Shown here piece by piece: positions 32,851 through 45,673 of a stretch of 64,000 nt of DNA (the stretch's first letter is position 1; each line of letters begins with the position of its first letter). Origin of the DNA: Diphasiastrum complanatum. Taxonomy: Eukaryota > Streptophyta > Lycopodiopsida > Lycopodiales > Lycopodiaceae. The notes below the pieces were generated by a model. That model saw only the letters and a list, made by a program, of their open reading frames with translations. It did no database searches and had not been told where the DNA came from. The stretch spans positions 10,805,782 through 10,869,781 of the forward strand of contig CM055108.1 of NCBI GenBank assembly GCA_029204225.1, read 5' to 3'. Made by a program: the position numbers and the translations under genes.

Positions 32851-34092
32851 AAATAAGCTCATCGCAGACAAACGACAACAAGATTGGCTATAATAGTCTA
32901 CTCACAAGAATGCAAGAAAGTCTATTGGCTCTACCAATTGTTTGAAATCAAATATGCTCTCATGCCAAGTTCAAATTTGGCATCATGTTGGATTAGATTA
33001 TATAAAGTGGATCACGGTGATATATGACTAGGCCCTACATAAACACTAATACTTGCTAATCTATGAAGGGCAATATCTTGAAGATATGGCTGTATTGTCA
33101 TGAAGAAATTCTCTGCTAGAGTTTGCATGTAATAGATGTGCATTATCCTTATTTCCACTAAGTTCAATATAAGTAGAGTGTAATGAATAATGGGAGCACC
33201 TTAAAGGAACATTCTCATCAGTAAAACCTAGAATGTTCAAAACATAAGATCTTTTGACGAAAATGATCTTATTCTTCGAATGAGCAATACATATCTCATT
33301 CTTCAGAAAATGCCTAAGCTAGTGGCCAAGTCCACTATCCCTCTGGAACGAGGATGCATGTTGTTTGTAACCACCTCATCTCGCAGCAAAGTCATCAATT
33401 ATGAGAGCATCCTGCAATAAAAAATATGTTGAAAAAAAATACATTCAGCAGTTAAGAACATTCTAATGCAAGGAAGTTTAAACACTTACACATTCTTCAT
33501 CATCAGCGGCAACCAGATCAGGATGATCAATATTATGACCACCTACTGAAGTAGAATCATTTGTGAAATGCATTAATGATGGATGAGGGAAGCCCATCTA
33601 GGATTGAAATACAGTGAATTCTTCATCGGATGGTCTGCAACTCTAGCAACAGAGTCATCTGTTTCAAAATCTACAAAGTCAGAGAATTCAATGTCTTGTT
33701 TGTTGAATCTTTTTGCAGTCACCCTAGCAAAATGATTGATTCAGTTGTGGGTGGTACACTTTATATAATGCAAGATTATTTTTTGAGTGGTTCAAACTTC
33801 AGGAGGATGTTGATATTTCGAAGGTAATTAATTTTGTTTATTCTTATTTTTGGAATCGTGATTAGTTTTCTATTTTGTTGATGTTTTTAGCCATTACTAA
33901 TACATGAATGTTCTATCTTGCAGTTTACACTTCTTGAGTACACATCAAGCTAGGTGTACAGATTTAGACAATAAATTTTCCTAAGCATACCAAGGATTCA
34001 CCTCTCGTTGGTGTGTATCTTGTCGCAATGCAAATCGAGTGGGTTTTGGCAGGTTTACCATCGAAAATTGACCGATACTATAGACAAGAAAT
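32851..34092. other. Unassigned DNA
   Basis: AT-rich, no supported coding region. A few plus-strand phrases near 33940-34090 may be leader sequence of the following gag fragment. Confidence 0.35.
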
Positions 34093-35775
34093 ATGACTTC
34101 TTTAACAACAGTCATAGCAAGTGTTGAGAATTATGAGACATCAAAGTTAGCACGTAAAAGACGATCTACTAGACGTACACATAAATCTAAGCATGATTCC
34201 AATGGTAGTGAAGATCACTCTAAATTAGAATCTAGTTCAAGTTCTTCAAGTACCGAATCTGATTCTAGTGATTCATCAGACTCAGAAACTGATGATATTG
34301 ATCGTAGAAAGAAACAAAAGTCTAAACGAAAAGAAGGTGATAAAAATTATGAGGATAAGTCTATACTTTCTAAAGTTGAAAAGCTGTGAAAGAGTAATAT
34401 GGCTAATCTTAATAAGAAGTTCAACGATTTGAAAGTAAGTCGTAGACAAAAGACTGAAAGCTTCTTCTTCGAATTCGAGACTGTGGTGTACGAAATGCGG
34501 TGCATCTGGACATTCTAAAGAAGAATGTAAATGTCAAATATGTTGAAGATTCTTCTTAGGAAGTATTGTTTATATTCCTAGATGATGCATCGACAAATGG
34601 TCAAGGTTCTACAGCACAATTTTAACAAACCAAACCCAAGTTTGTACCAAAGAGACATAACCCACCAGAATTTGTCGGTTCTACCAGTTCGAATAAATAA
34701 GTTTTGGGAAATTGTTACAATTGTGGAGAACCAAGACACTTTTCGCCCGATTGTCCACAACCACGAAAACCGATTGGGTTTATTCCTTTATGTTCAAATT
34801 GTAAAGAACCAGACCATAAGTATCCGGATTGTCCACAATCGTTGAAGCTGCGACCTAAGTACCAATATGTTGCTGCACCTGCTGCTACTGTTGATACGAA
34901 ACAAAAATCTTTGGCCGATGTTGTTGTCTAGAAGGTTGATGTCATTGAAGGCAAAAAGTCAAAGCCAATTGACCAAACTTGGCCGAGCGAGAAGCTGTTT
35001 AAAGTGATGACGAGAAGCAAAAGCTCCTCGAAACCTGACATGAAAGTACCCTCAAAGAAACGAAGGAAGTCCTCGAAAAAGAAATCTTTGAGTAAAGCCT
35101 TAATGAAAGAAGATCTTAAAGTTGATCATGATTACGATCATGATGCAACTAAGTTACTTTCAAAGGATATTTCTGTCGAAGCAAAAGAAGTCATCAAATC
35201 AGAGTTACAGAAAGCTGCTGCAGAGAAGAAAGTTACCTTTGAAGAAGGGGACGTGGAAATCGCAAAGACAAAACTTTCGGAGGCAATCATTGATAAGCCT
35301 ATCTCAAATGCAAAATTGTTACCGATATTGGTTCTCTTCACCCTAATATCATGTTCGAGCAATTATTGGTTGACAACAATCATTATCGTAAGCAGTTGAA
35401 AAGACTTACTTCTTCTAAGAAGAAAAAACAATTTCTTACCGGATGTCGAGATATGTCCATTGATCTGGGAGATCTTGGCGCACTAGAAATTGATGTAACA
35501 ATTGTTGGATGTTTGATTGAGAAAGTGCCCATCGATTCAAGTTCAAGCGTCAATATAATAATGGAAGACATGGCTCATGCTTTGGGTTTGACAAATATTC
35601 AACCAATTCAAAGACATATCAAATTAGTTGATTCGACACGAAGAAAGCCTGTTGGTGAATTAAAGGATGTAACAATGTACATACAAGCCAAGCCTTTTAC
35701 AATGGATTTTATTGTTATCAAACCTCTTGGTTTGTCATCATATTCTGTTTTAATTGGATGGCCTTGGCTTTATCA
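34093..35775 (+). pseudogene. Ty3/gypsy-like gag and protease fragment
   Basis: The Ser/Asp-rich N-part has LESSSSSSSTESDSSDSSDS at about 34240. A double zinc knuckle follows (GNCYNCGEPRHFSPDCPQ at 34704 and CSNCKEPDHKYPDCPQ), then a Lys/Glu-rich linker. The protease at about 35460-35760 reads IDSSSSVNIIMEDMAHALGL, FTMDFIVIKPLGLSSYSVLI and GWPWL. The LIGxPWL end is typical of plant gypsy proteases. Frames change at about 34390, 34700, 34930 and 35350. The reverse transcriptase is absent: the fragment ends abruptly at about 35775 against inverted copia sequence. Confidence 0.75.
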
Positions 35776-36885
35776 AGCTAATGCACTCCCCCCAAAAAGA
35801 CTTAGGAAGATTTGCATTCACCCTCATGGATTTAGCTCTTTCAAAAAGATTGATCTTCCTCTCTTTCACACTATGTATAACCTTCGCGTTTGAAAGCTCC
35901 CTCTTGATCCCATGTGCCACACACATTTTTGAACTTTGTTGATAGGTCTTCATTTTCCATGTTTAAGCACTTGATCTTCATGTTGAATTGACTCTCCACA
36001 ACATTCTTGAACTTGAGAAAGACATCAAATATGAAATCCTTACTCTTTAGAAGATAAGTCCAACAATATCTACTAATGTCATCAATGCAAGTCACAAACA
36101 TCTTTGCTCCTCCAATACTCAAAGAACTAGTACAATGCACATCCAAATGTACTGAATGAAAAGGCATCTTAGATCTTGGACTAAATCTAGAATAAGAAAA
36201 CCTTTGTGACTTTGACATTGAACAGATCTCACCAACTTGCTTCTTTGTCTTCAAACAACCATGGTTAGAACCAAACAAATCCATCAAGTTTGTAGATCTC
36301 ACCTTGTCTCTTGCCTTGAGCAATCAAGACTCCATTCCTTTTGATCAAACAAGAATCACCAACAAATTCCACTTTGAGCCCTTTGTCAACCATTTTCATC
36401 CCATTTTACACACACTAAGCACATTCTTAGTAATGGAAGGTATGAACAGAACATTCTTCAAATGAACATTCCTATTTGTAGATGAGAGAAAAATAGGAAT
36501 AGTACCAATCCCCTTGATAACAATTTTACCACCATTGGCCATGTTGATGACCTTCTTCTCTCCTTCATAAGGCACCAAAGAAGTAAAGTACTCTTTGTGA
36601 CATGTCATATGAAAGCTTGCTCCACTATCAATCCACCATGAATCAATATCTCCATCATAGAACATGTTCGTCATTATGTTGATGTACAAGAAAGGACTAT
36701 CCAAGTTGTAACGTGATCGGCAGGGCTTCTCATACTCACAATCCACAAGGATGCGTTTGACCAATTTTTCACTCCACAAAAAAGCTAAATAGGACACATC
36801 ATCAGTACTATCCCATTGCCATAACTCCTTAGAGTGAATCAATAGTCTTCTATGTAAAACTTTGTACACTCAAGTTGAGCAGTTG
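35776..36885 (-). pseudogene. Copia protease-integrase fragment, family A type
   Basis: On minus: zinc-knuckle-less start, protease WWIDSGASFHMTCHKEYFTS at about 36630, LKNVLFIPSITKNVLSV, GAG-pre-integrase remnants, and integrase FVTCIDDISRYCWTYLLKSK with its first catalytic Asp. It ends with GIKREL and NLPKSFWGE. It resembles the 44.8-45.7 kb copy closely (HKEYFTSL, NRNVHLxxVLFIPSITKN). No catalytic DDE triad is complete. Confidence 0.8.
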
Positions 36886-37089
36886 TGCTAAGGGGTAAAG
36901 TATTCTAGGTCCTTTTTCTTGAATCTTTACATACTGTCTTTGTAAGGAGGAGTTGTCAGGTTCTCGATCCATTGCATTAAATGTTGATGGTTGGGAGGGA
37001 AAAACTTAAAGTCTACATCACTTGCTACCATAAAGGATTAGTCCCTAAATTTTATAAGACAAAATGAAAAATATAACTAGATTATTTTA
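36886..37089. other. Junction DNA
   Basis: Nothing recognisable between the copia fragment and the gypsy pol remnant. Confidence 0.3.
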
Positions 37090-38760
37090 CACTATACAAG
37101 AGTTTTCTCATATTCACATATGATAGGCTTTGAGTTTGTTGATGTTGATAAGCTTGTCAAATGATGTCTCGTTCAACTCTGCTAATTTGGTTGTATTGTT
37201 CTCATAAAGACACTATATAATATATGGTCCATTCCATTTCTTTGCAAATTTTTGTGGCATCAATTTGTGTCTAATATCATAGCATATAGTAGCAGCTATC
37301 CTGTAGTGACCTTGTAGTTGATTATTTTCCTATCATGATTTTCATCCTTTTTTTGAAAGTTTCTTGGTGGATTAGGGAAGCCAATTGACATTCGTTTTGT
37401 AAAGTATCTAGTCTCTATTGTAAGGATTTTCTTTCTCCTAAATCATGGACCACAATGAATCATTACTATCAGCAGCCATATACTGTGAATAGTACTTGTC
37501 TTGTAAGTAACATTGTAGGCCCACAAGGCTGCATACATTTTCTTATCCCGGTCTCGCGATTCTCAAGAATAGTTTTTCTAAGAATAGCTAACAGTTGTTT
37601 ATTTGTGCTCTCGGCCACTCCGTTAGCTTGCGAAAGATAGGGGTGCTCTTTCTATGCTTAATTAGCAGCTGATCAGTTAGTGCTTTCATAGTTTTGTTCA
37701 AGAATTGGGTCCCTCTAGCTAATACAAGTTCCCTTAGAGCACCAAATTGTCCTATGACCTATTCTAATAGAAAACAAGCAGTCTTTTTCATGTTATCTTT
37801 AGCTATGGCCCTTGCTTCGGCCCATTTCATAAAATAGTCAGTAACAACTACGCTATAGTATTTTTGTCGAGATGAGACAGGGTGTACAGTTCCCATAAGG
37901 TCTATTCCTTACTTTTCAAATGGCAACTGAGCTTGTATAGGAACTAGGGTGCATGTTCTATTGACATTTGATTCACAACTTTTCTTGTATTCATAAGAAT
38001 TTCTTGAACATTGCAGGCCACCAGTATCTAGCTTGCAGTATCCCACAAGCGGAGATATGGAACTCTTCTAATATGAACATAGGTTCTTCTGGGTTACGCA
38101 ATGGTGATATAACTCTTTTTTTGCATAGAGCTCCACCAATCAATGAGAAACGTAAAGCTTTAATCGTAACTTTCTCTTTTCTTGAGGTGTCATGGAATTA
38201 GGTAATTCTAGAGTGGATAAGTCAGTTGCTAAATTGGCATACCATTCAGGGATCATGGTAATATTGACCTTCAGTAGATCTTCATGCGATCATCTTCCCA
38301 AATGTCATTGTCACTAGTGAGAGTTCCTAGTTCACACGTACAATCATTCTAATCTTTTAATCGAGGGGGTTTGCTCTATAGATCATAATTGAATTCCTGT
38401 AACAAAAGTATCCACTTTATAAGGCATTTTAGTGGCTCTAGCCTATTCAATAATAGGGTGACAGCTTCACTTTTTGTAAAGAAAGTTATTCGTCTATGCA
38501 AGAGGTAATGACGGGACTTCATTGCCGCATATGCTAAGCCTACTTTTGTGTAGTTTAGTTCTGATGCCTTCACTTCCTTCCTATGAATGATAATTGGGTG
38601 ATAGACTTTTTCCCATATATGTGCTAGACAATAGTTGATACATATTTCAGTCACTGTTGGTGAACATGAAAAATGGTGGTTTTAGAATAGCGGATTGAGC
38701 TAAGGCTTCTTTTGGAGTGCGCACTCACATTCTTTAGACCAATTCCATCTTAACGACTTT
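37090..38760 (-). pseudogene. Ty3/gypsy RNase H and integrase remnant
   Basis: Minus strand: KEALAQSAILKPP (end of reverse transcriptase, about 38700), then RNase H EKVYHPIIIHRKEVKASELN, AMKSRHYLLHRRITFFTKSE and LIKWILLLQEFNYDL (38376-38654). Integrase core reads GIDLMGTVHPVSSRQKYYSV and VVTDYFMKWAEARAIA at about 37805-37925. The integrase C-terminal part reads KKWNGPYII at about 37230. Many stops and frameshifts. RNase H before integrase is the gypsy order, opposite to copia. It is not collinear with the plus-strand gypsy gag at 34.1 kb, so the two need not be one element. Confidence 0.78.
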
Positions 38761-39130
38761 CAAGTCAAGGGATAGGATCAGGAGGCATAAGCCATGATAT
38801 ATCATCTATATTATCTGGTCGAGCCTAAGAAGAATCATAGTTGAGTGACTGTAGTGTGAAAGATTCAACTAATTTGATCATTCTCTCTTATATATCTCAT
38901 TTCATGCTTATACATGGTTCTCTTGGGTTCTACTATCCATTGGTGCACTATACTTGTGATTGCATGCAATTATATGTGTAGAATGATCTATATTTACTAT
39001 TTTTGGATCCACACTTGTGAAATACAGTATCTTGCTGGTTTTGTATGGACATCAGCAATACTTTATCTTATGATTCATGTTTGATCAAGTACTGTTAGAG
39101 TTTTCATCTCAGTTTGTGTGTAGATGCTGA
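38761..39130. other. LTR-like sequence of unassigned element
   Basis: The phrase GTGTAGAATGATC ... GGATCCACACTTGTGA ... TTTGTATGGACA recurs loosely at 42300-42380. It is likely part of a third copia LTR family; no borders visible. Confidence 0.3.
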
Positions 39131-41010
39131 TTTTTCTACATTGGCAAGCTGGCATGCCAAGGCGGACGCCAGGACAACATTCCAGCAAGGGGAGCTGAGA
39201 CTTGGTTGAGGCTCGCCCTAAGTTGCAACTTGCATCCCCCTACAGTTTTGGTGGGATTCGCCACCTCCCCTCATACCAAGTGTTCTAGAAAGTCATTTTC
39301 TCTCTCATACCTCTCTCTCTAGAGAGTTTTCTCTCTCTAGAATTTACTGATCCCTAGGCTTCCTTTAATCATGCCTAGATCGTGTGAGGTGATTTCACAA
39401 AGATCCAAGCTCTCTAGACCTCGCTAGAACCGATCAAAGTTTTTCAGCTATAGGAACTTGGTGCTGGCTAGATTCTGGTCATAGTGGCATCGGTGGCACC
39501 AGGGAGCAGCAGTGGCACTGCCGGCGCCGGGAACAATGTTGGTGCCAGTGGCGCTGGAAGCAAAGCTTGCATTGTAAAGCTAGCTTTACAACATCCACCC
39601 CACCTTTATAAAATGTGATGTCCCCATCAGATGTCAGATTAAAACAAAGGTGCCGCCCAATTAAAATTAACTACATTTAAGCTATTTGGCACAATACTCA
39701 ATTTACTGGCCACATTTTATTATGATTGTAGTTGGTACACCACAACTCGGAGGCTCAGCTTTTTATTTAGAAAAATTACATAACTTGAAAAAATTGCTTT
39801 GTCTGGGAAAAGCATAGATTTTATATCGCTTACATAAAACCCAAGAACCTTATTAACTAGTGATAGAGGCTTTTTGTTGAAATGTTTCCCCTTTCGCTTC
39901 TGACTTTTGACTTTGGAACTGCTTTGAGCTCCTGATGTCCTTGATGCACATTGTGTTGAGCTCCTTGAGCTCCAGATTTGATCATTTCTATGTAGGTATC
40001 AGGACTCCCTGAGCCAAAGGATTTATCATTGATTGCCCACTTTATGGTCCACCTTGTGCCCTGCTTTTGCACCTTGATTTATCTCGTTGTCTCGGCCTGA
40101 TCTTGATACTTTTTCTTTTGGCTCTTTAAGGTAGGCAAAGATTGAGTACTCCGCAATGCACCTCTCACTTAGCTTGAAGTAGTTGTCTTTGAATCAACCC
40201 AAATGTAACCATTGACCTAGTGGAGAGCGAAGGGGACGCACCAGTTTGATCCGCATACAAACTATCTCTTCGCTTTTGTTTGAAGCACCATGTCTGTCAC
40301 GCAAAACATGAATTTCACAATTCCATCACTGGTGGTCCTCATAGTCAAAACAAGAAGTGTACATCTCGCTTGGCTTCAAGTAGCTCTCTTTGAATGAGAC
40401 ACATGCACCTAGAGTTTGCAGTAGTCCGATTCCAATATGAACTGTCCCTTAGCGTTTGTTCGAAGTACCATGTCTCTCGTGCAAGATTCAACTCTCACAA
40501 TTCCTTTGTTGATCAGCTGCTTTACACATAACACAAGTGAGCATAGTCATTATGTCTCCTCATCATTGTTGGTCTAGAGAAGCCTATAACAGGCTTTCCT
40601 TTCCACAACAAGAACATGTCAACTTATTAGGTCCAAAGTTTGCCCCTACTCGTGTGAGTATGGCTAGGTCACCTTGAGTTTGCCAGTCTACTCGTGTGAG
40701 TATGGCTAGGTCACCTTGAATTTGCCCCCATTTTGATCAACTTTCATTCAAGATTTTCAACAAGGGAGAGGTGTGTGTGATAGTTTCCTCCCACTTATAA
40801 AATCAGCTGACTGGACTTAGAGTAGAGTTCTCAAACAAGAGCTTTTCCAACACTTTGCTTTCCATCTACTAGGATTATGGCTTGATTTAACTTGTTGCCA
40901 ATCTCTAAAGAGGACCCTAGTCCTTTGCCTTTTGAGAAAAACTCAATTGACACAAGATATCACCCATGCTCAGTGGGTTTCAGTTCCGAAGATAGCCATC
41001 CCAAGTAGAC
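39131..41010 (-). mobile_element. Element X, partial second copy (inverted)
   Basis: Reverse-strand equivalent of X (49235-53887). The 3' LTR part ends at 39593 on the plus strand, with its TG start and polypurine tract CCACCCCACCTTT at 39594-39606. The internal part 39607-41010 matches 51.4-52.75 kb in reverse, including the repeated module (40140-40560). The LTR is cut at about 39131 and the internal part stops at about 41010. Confidence 0.78.
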
Positions 41011-41880
41011 GATGGTTTTCAAGGAATGGATGCAAGTAATGAATCTAAAACTTTTTTTTTTGTTCAATGGCTTTGATGATCAAGTGAAAGTTCAAGAGGT
41101 TGATCTCAAAGGGCTTCAACTACACAAAAGGGAAGGTGGCAATTTGGAGCTAGTCAAGAGCAACAAGGAAAGTCAACAAGGGAAGTCAAGAGCAACAAGG
41201 GAAGTCAAGTGGCAAATATACTTTGGATTTGTTTTTGCAGGTTATTGAAGACTCAAGTAGGGTCAAGGGAGTAGCAAGGAAGTGTTGTTAAAGTTTACTT
41301 TACTTGTTCTATCTCAGGTTTGAGCTATTTCATGTGAATGTGTGCAAATTGTCAACTCTTAGATATGGTGAAACTAGCTACATTGTCTTGCAATATCTTG
41401 TTGTTGGAGTCGTACTAGCATTCTTGGCTGGTTTTGTTGATGGAAATGAAGCTATTGGAGGCTCATTATATCACTCATTCATGATCAAGTTATTAAGTGA
41501 TGATGATATCTTATGGCAAGATGGAGATGGAGCCTCATACATATATTTTCATGGAGGATACATCTCAAGGACAAAAATGGAGGAGACATTCAAGCTTGGA
41601 TGATAACTATCAATTATTGTTTGGCTACTGTTATTTTCCAGAGAGTTCAAAGTTTGAAGCATGGAGGAATCATTACATTTACATTCTATTTGGCTCTTCA
41701 TGTTCTACTTATATCTTGATGTGCAAAATTGATGTAAGAAATAGTGAAACATCCAATTTGAACACTATTCTCTATTATATCAGTAATGGAAGTTACTATA
41801 AAACCATAGGAAGGAGGTATATACTTAGGATGGAGATCATTCTTAAAGATGGATCAAAGTTTTGTGGTAAAACTAGTTGA
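41011..41880 (+). other. Unassigned, probably retroelement-derived
   Basis: Open pieces such as 41304-41603 and 41497-41880 show no motif I recognise. The region ends at a purine-rich GTTGAAGAGGGAGTA, which looks like a polypurine tract. Confidence 0.3.
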
Positions 41881-42644
41881 AGAGGGAGTATAAAAATTTG
41901 TCAGCTAGTTTTGTTAGTTTTGTTGGTTTATTGGCATTTTTGGAGGCCAACTTGAAATCTCAACCTAGAGATAGTTTCATATTTTTCAATAAGGGCCTAA
42001 TTATTGGATTTACTATTTTTGGCAAGTGGATAAGTAGATGAGGTCAGATTTGGACCCATTCTAATTGGCTAACTTTGGTACATTGCATCTAGACTAGATT
42101 TTCTAGGTTTTTGATGAAGTATCGAGAAGTTTCCAAATTAGGTCAAGTTTGGGGCAAGTGGCCAAATGATATTTTGAAAGCTATAAATATCTGTACCTAC
42201 ATGGAGAAATAATCATCATAGTTTCTTTCATTGTGGAGAATTCATCTCTTATGTTTCTATGTCCATCTCATGTGTTTCTCTCTTGATATCTTGGTTTTCT
42301 ATGTGTAGAATATTGATTTTGTAGATCTTGGATCCACATGTGTGACGTAATATACTCAGACTGCTATTGTATGGACAGGGATAGTTCTAAGTCATATCTA
42401 AGTTTTTGTGCATTTCTAAATTCTAGCATGCATAAAGTAGTGATTTCTATCTTCTAGCTATTTCTAGATGTGCAACTGAATTGGCCCAAGATCTATTTCA
42501 TCCACTAATGTGGTTTGGAACTATATTTTTTCATAATGTGTTGTCTTGTAACTTTGAAATAACTCAAACAATATGAATTCATCTTCTTAAATGATTCTTG
42601 TACTTCAGCTTATTGGTCAAATGTCTTATATGTTGGTGCTAGCA
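41881..42644 (+). mobile_element. Probable LTR after a polypurine tract
   Basis: AAGAGGGAGTA at 41881-41891 is followed by sequence with the leader/LTR phrase shared with 38.9 kb. The right border is unclear because element X sequence starts near 42645. Confidence 0.35.
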
Positions 42645-43246
42645 TGCTATAGCACAGGCATCCCAAAGGGAGTCGAGAACCATGACTTAGCTTCCCGGCT
42701 TTCAATTCTTGTCGTCCAAACCCACTTAACATACAAGCAGCCAACTCGCCAACAACGATCAAACTTAACCAATTTGAAGTTCGGAAGCCAACATTGAGAT
42801 CCGACCTAGCGCCATGCCAGACCGGGGGCCCCAATGTAGGTGACTTCCCTCCAAGCAAGCTGTCCGACATACATCAAATTCAACTAACTCAAAGCTTCAT
42901 TACAAACGAATAACATCCATTCCAAGCAAGTCGTCTGACTTACATCAGACTTAACCAATTCAAAGCTTTGTCATGAGCATTGGAAGCCAACCTGGCGCCA
43001 CTACAAATTGGACAGCCATAAACAAGTAACTTCCACCCAAGCAAGCCATCCAACTCAGCCGACAAGTTAGAGCCACGTTCCCCAAGGCTTAACCCATTCA
43101 CGTTCATGCAAGGAACACTCAAAACCACAAGCCATGATAGATATGAAGCCAACCAGTTCCTGGATTGAATGGTCTTGATAGCATGTCGTTGGCATCCCGG
43201 ACTGAATGGTCTCGACGACATACTGTTGTTGTCCCAGAATACGGTA
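42645..43246 (-). mobile_element. Element X LTR fragment
   Basis: Matches the last 600 bp of the X LTR in inverse orientation, ending at the equivalent of its CA end (GCCTGTGCTATA). The first half of the LTR is missing. No primer site follows, so it is not joined to an X internal region here. Confidence 0.75.
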
Positions 43247-43266
43247 GAGTAGCTTCTTTTGTAACC

Positions 43267-45673
43267 CAATATCATTTTATGGATTGGATCATCATTGATC
43301 TGAAATCCTTCACATGGTATCAGAGCTTGTGTTTTAGGTTATGAAGGAGGAAATCATATCTATCAATGATTTGTTGAAGATATCAAGGCTAGAGCATGCT
43401 AGAGAGAATTCTACACCAAAATCAAGTTTTATGCTTTTGTAAATTGGATCTTTTGTAGATCAAAACCTTATATAAGTTCATAAATTTGATCAATTCCAAT
43501 TTTTGAATTCACATACTGGATTTGGCCGATTTTTGGATCATTGGATAAGCCTAAGTGGTGGCTAATAGATTGCATGTCAAATGTTCAGCCTTTGCATGTA
43601 GATTTGGAATAATCAATTTTTTGTGATTTTGTCAAAACTCTTTTGATTGGATCTCTAGATAGTGAGGTTGTTGTACTTCACTTGAGTGTGTTTCGATCTT
43701 AGAAAGTGGCAAAAGTCATTAGGTTGAGGATAGATCACAGGTTGATCAAGATATCATGATTCTATATGTTGATTTGCTTGGTATAAGTGCTAGAAGAGAA
43801 TTTTTGAGATAGTTTCAAATCTTTTTTATTTCTTTAAAAACATTTGTTGTTTTTCAAGGAGTGATTTGTGCATTCAAACAGGTTGGAAAAGAAGATCAGG
43901 TCATTGCTACATGACAACATCAAGTGGAGTCAAGTTGGAGTCATGTTGGAAGACAATGATAGGCTTATGTCAAGTAGCTATTTATTGTGAAAAGTCAGAA
44001 TGTCATCACTTCTTGAGATGAATGATGTTTTGGAAATTGTTGTAGGTTTGGAGGAGAGACCAGCAACACAACAAGATCAAATGAGGTATGATAAGAGGGC
44101 CAAAAGGGATCTACACATTATCAAGATGAATGTTACCAATGAGCTTCTCAAGGAAGTTGGTAAGTGTACTTCATCTAAGGATGGTTGGGATTCATTGAAG
44201 AAGCTTTATGAATCCAAGTTACTTCTAGAGTGTTGACTCTAATAAGGATAATCTTTTCTTGTTAAAGAATGAAGAAAGTCCAAGTACTTTTCTTTTGAGG
44301 ATGAAAGCATTGAATGATGAGTTGGCTTGCATTGATGAAAGCATTAAGGAAGGAGAGCTTGTTCAAGTGATTATTAATGGATTTTTGGATGCTCATGCTA
44401 ACATTGTTCAAAGCATTGCTATTAAAAAGGCTTTGCCAAGTTTGATGGATCTTCACGGGACCTTGATCAATGAAGAATATAGGCTTCAAGCAAGAGGTGG
44501 ATCTACATCGACACTTCAAGAGGAGGCTATGTTCATAAAGGTCAAATTCAAGGGCAAAAGCAAAAGTAAGTAGTCTAAAGGGCAAGATCAATTGGATGCT
44601 TCTTCAAATGGCAAAAATAAAAATAGATCAAAGCTCAAGTGCTTCTATTGTGGCATCAAAGAACACTTTTCAAGTGAGTGCTACAAGAAGAAGAGAGATC
44701 GAGGACACAAGCAAGGTAATCTTACTCTTGATGAGGATGGTTTGGATGTTCAAGATGCAAATGATAATGCTTTTGTTATGTCTTCATGTATGCTTGCTAA
44801 TGATGGAGATCTAGATCCATGGTGGATTGATAGTGGAGCAAGTTCACACATGACTTTTCACAAAGAGTACTTCACTTCTTTGTTGGCATATGGAGATGAC
44901 AAGAGGGTGATCTACACGGCCAATGATGGTGACTGTGCAATCAAAGGGATTGGCACAGTTCTTATTTCTCTCTCTACAAATAGGAATGTTCATTTGGAGG
45001 ATGTCTTGTTTATTCCATCTATTACCAAGAATTTTCTTGGTGTGAGTCAAATGCTAAGTAAAGGCCTCAAGGTTGAGTTTGATGGAGATGCTTGTATGAC
45101 CAAAAGGAAGGATTTCTTGATTGGAAAAGGTAAAAGGCAAGGAAAGTTGTTCAAACTAGATGCTTCTGCTATTGATAACCAAGTTGGATGTGTTGCAAGA
45201 GAGCAAATACCTATTCCAGAGGTTTGGCATAAAAGGATGGGACACCTCAACTTCAAGTCATTGGAGGTAATGGCTAGAAAAGATGTTGTGATAGGTCTTC
45301 CAAGTTCCTTAAGTGGCATCAATCATGTTTGTGAGTCTTGTGATTTGTCAAGTCACATAGACTACCTTATATTAGATCTACATCTAGATCTACAAAGCCT
45401 TTTCAACTTGTACATTCGGATATTCATGGATTTACTACAATTAGCAATAGTGGAGCTAAGATGTATGTAACCTTCATTGATGATTTTGGTATATTTTGTT
45501 GGATCTACCTACTAAAGAGCAAGGATGAAGTGTATGATGTCTTTATCAAGTTCAAGAATGCAAAGGAGAACCAATTTTCCACAAAGATCAAGTGCTTAAG
45601 GAGTGACAATGGTGGTGAGTATATATCTACCAAGTTCAAGGCCTTTTGTGATGGGGATCAAAAGGGAGTATAC
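43267..45673 (+). pseudogene. Copia family A: LTR end, gag, protease, integrase start
   Basis: The last 48 bp of an LTR end at 43314; primer site TGGTATCAGAGC at 43315-43326; leader to 43998. Gag reads MSSLLEMNDVLEIVVGLEER and STFLLRMKALNDELACIDES. Zinc knuckle CFYCGIKEHFSSECYKKK is at about 44640. Protease is WWIDSGASSHMTFHKEYFTS at about 44821, then NVLFIPSITKN-type LEDVLFIPSITKNFLGVSQM, GAG-pre-integrase VWHKRMGHLNFKSLEVMARK, and integrase FIDDFGIFCWIYLLKSKDEV with CLRSDNGGEYISTKFK. Two integrase acidic residues (IDDF, SDNGGEY) are visible before truncation at 45673 by the C1 LTR. Stops at about 44235 and 44572 and a frame change near 45350 break it. This is the best copy of family A in the window. 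Confidence 0.88.

Noticed and set aside
42610-43275. Two minus-strand frames rich in Trp/Gly/Leu as genes
   Set aside because: They fall entirely in an element X LTR fragment and recur in every X LTR copy.
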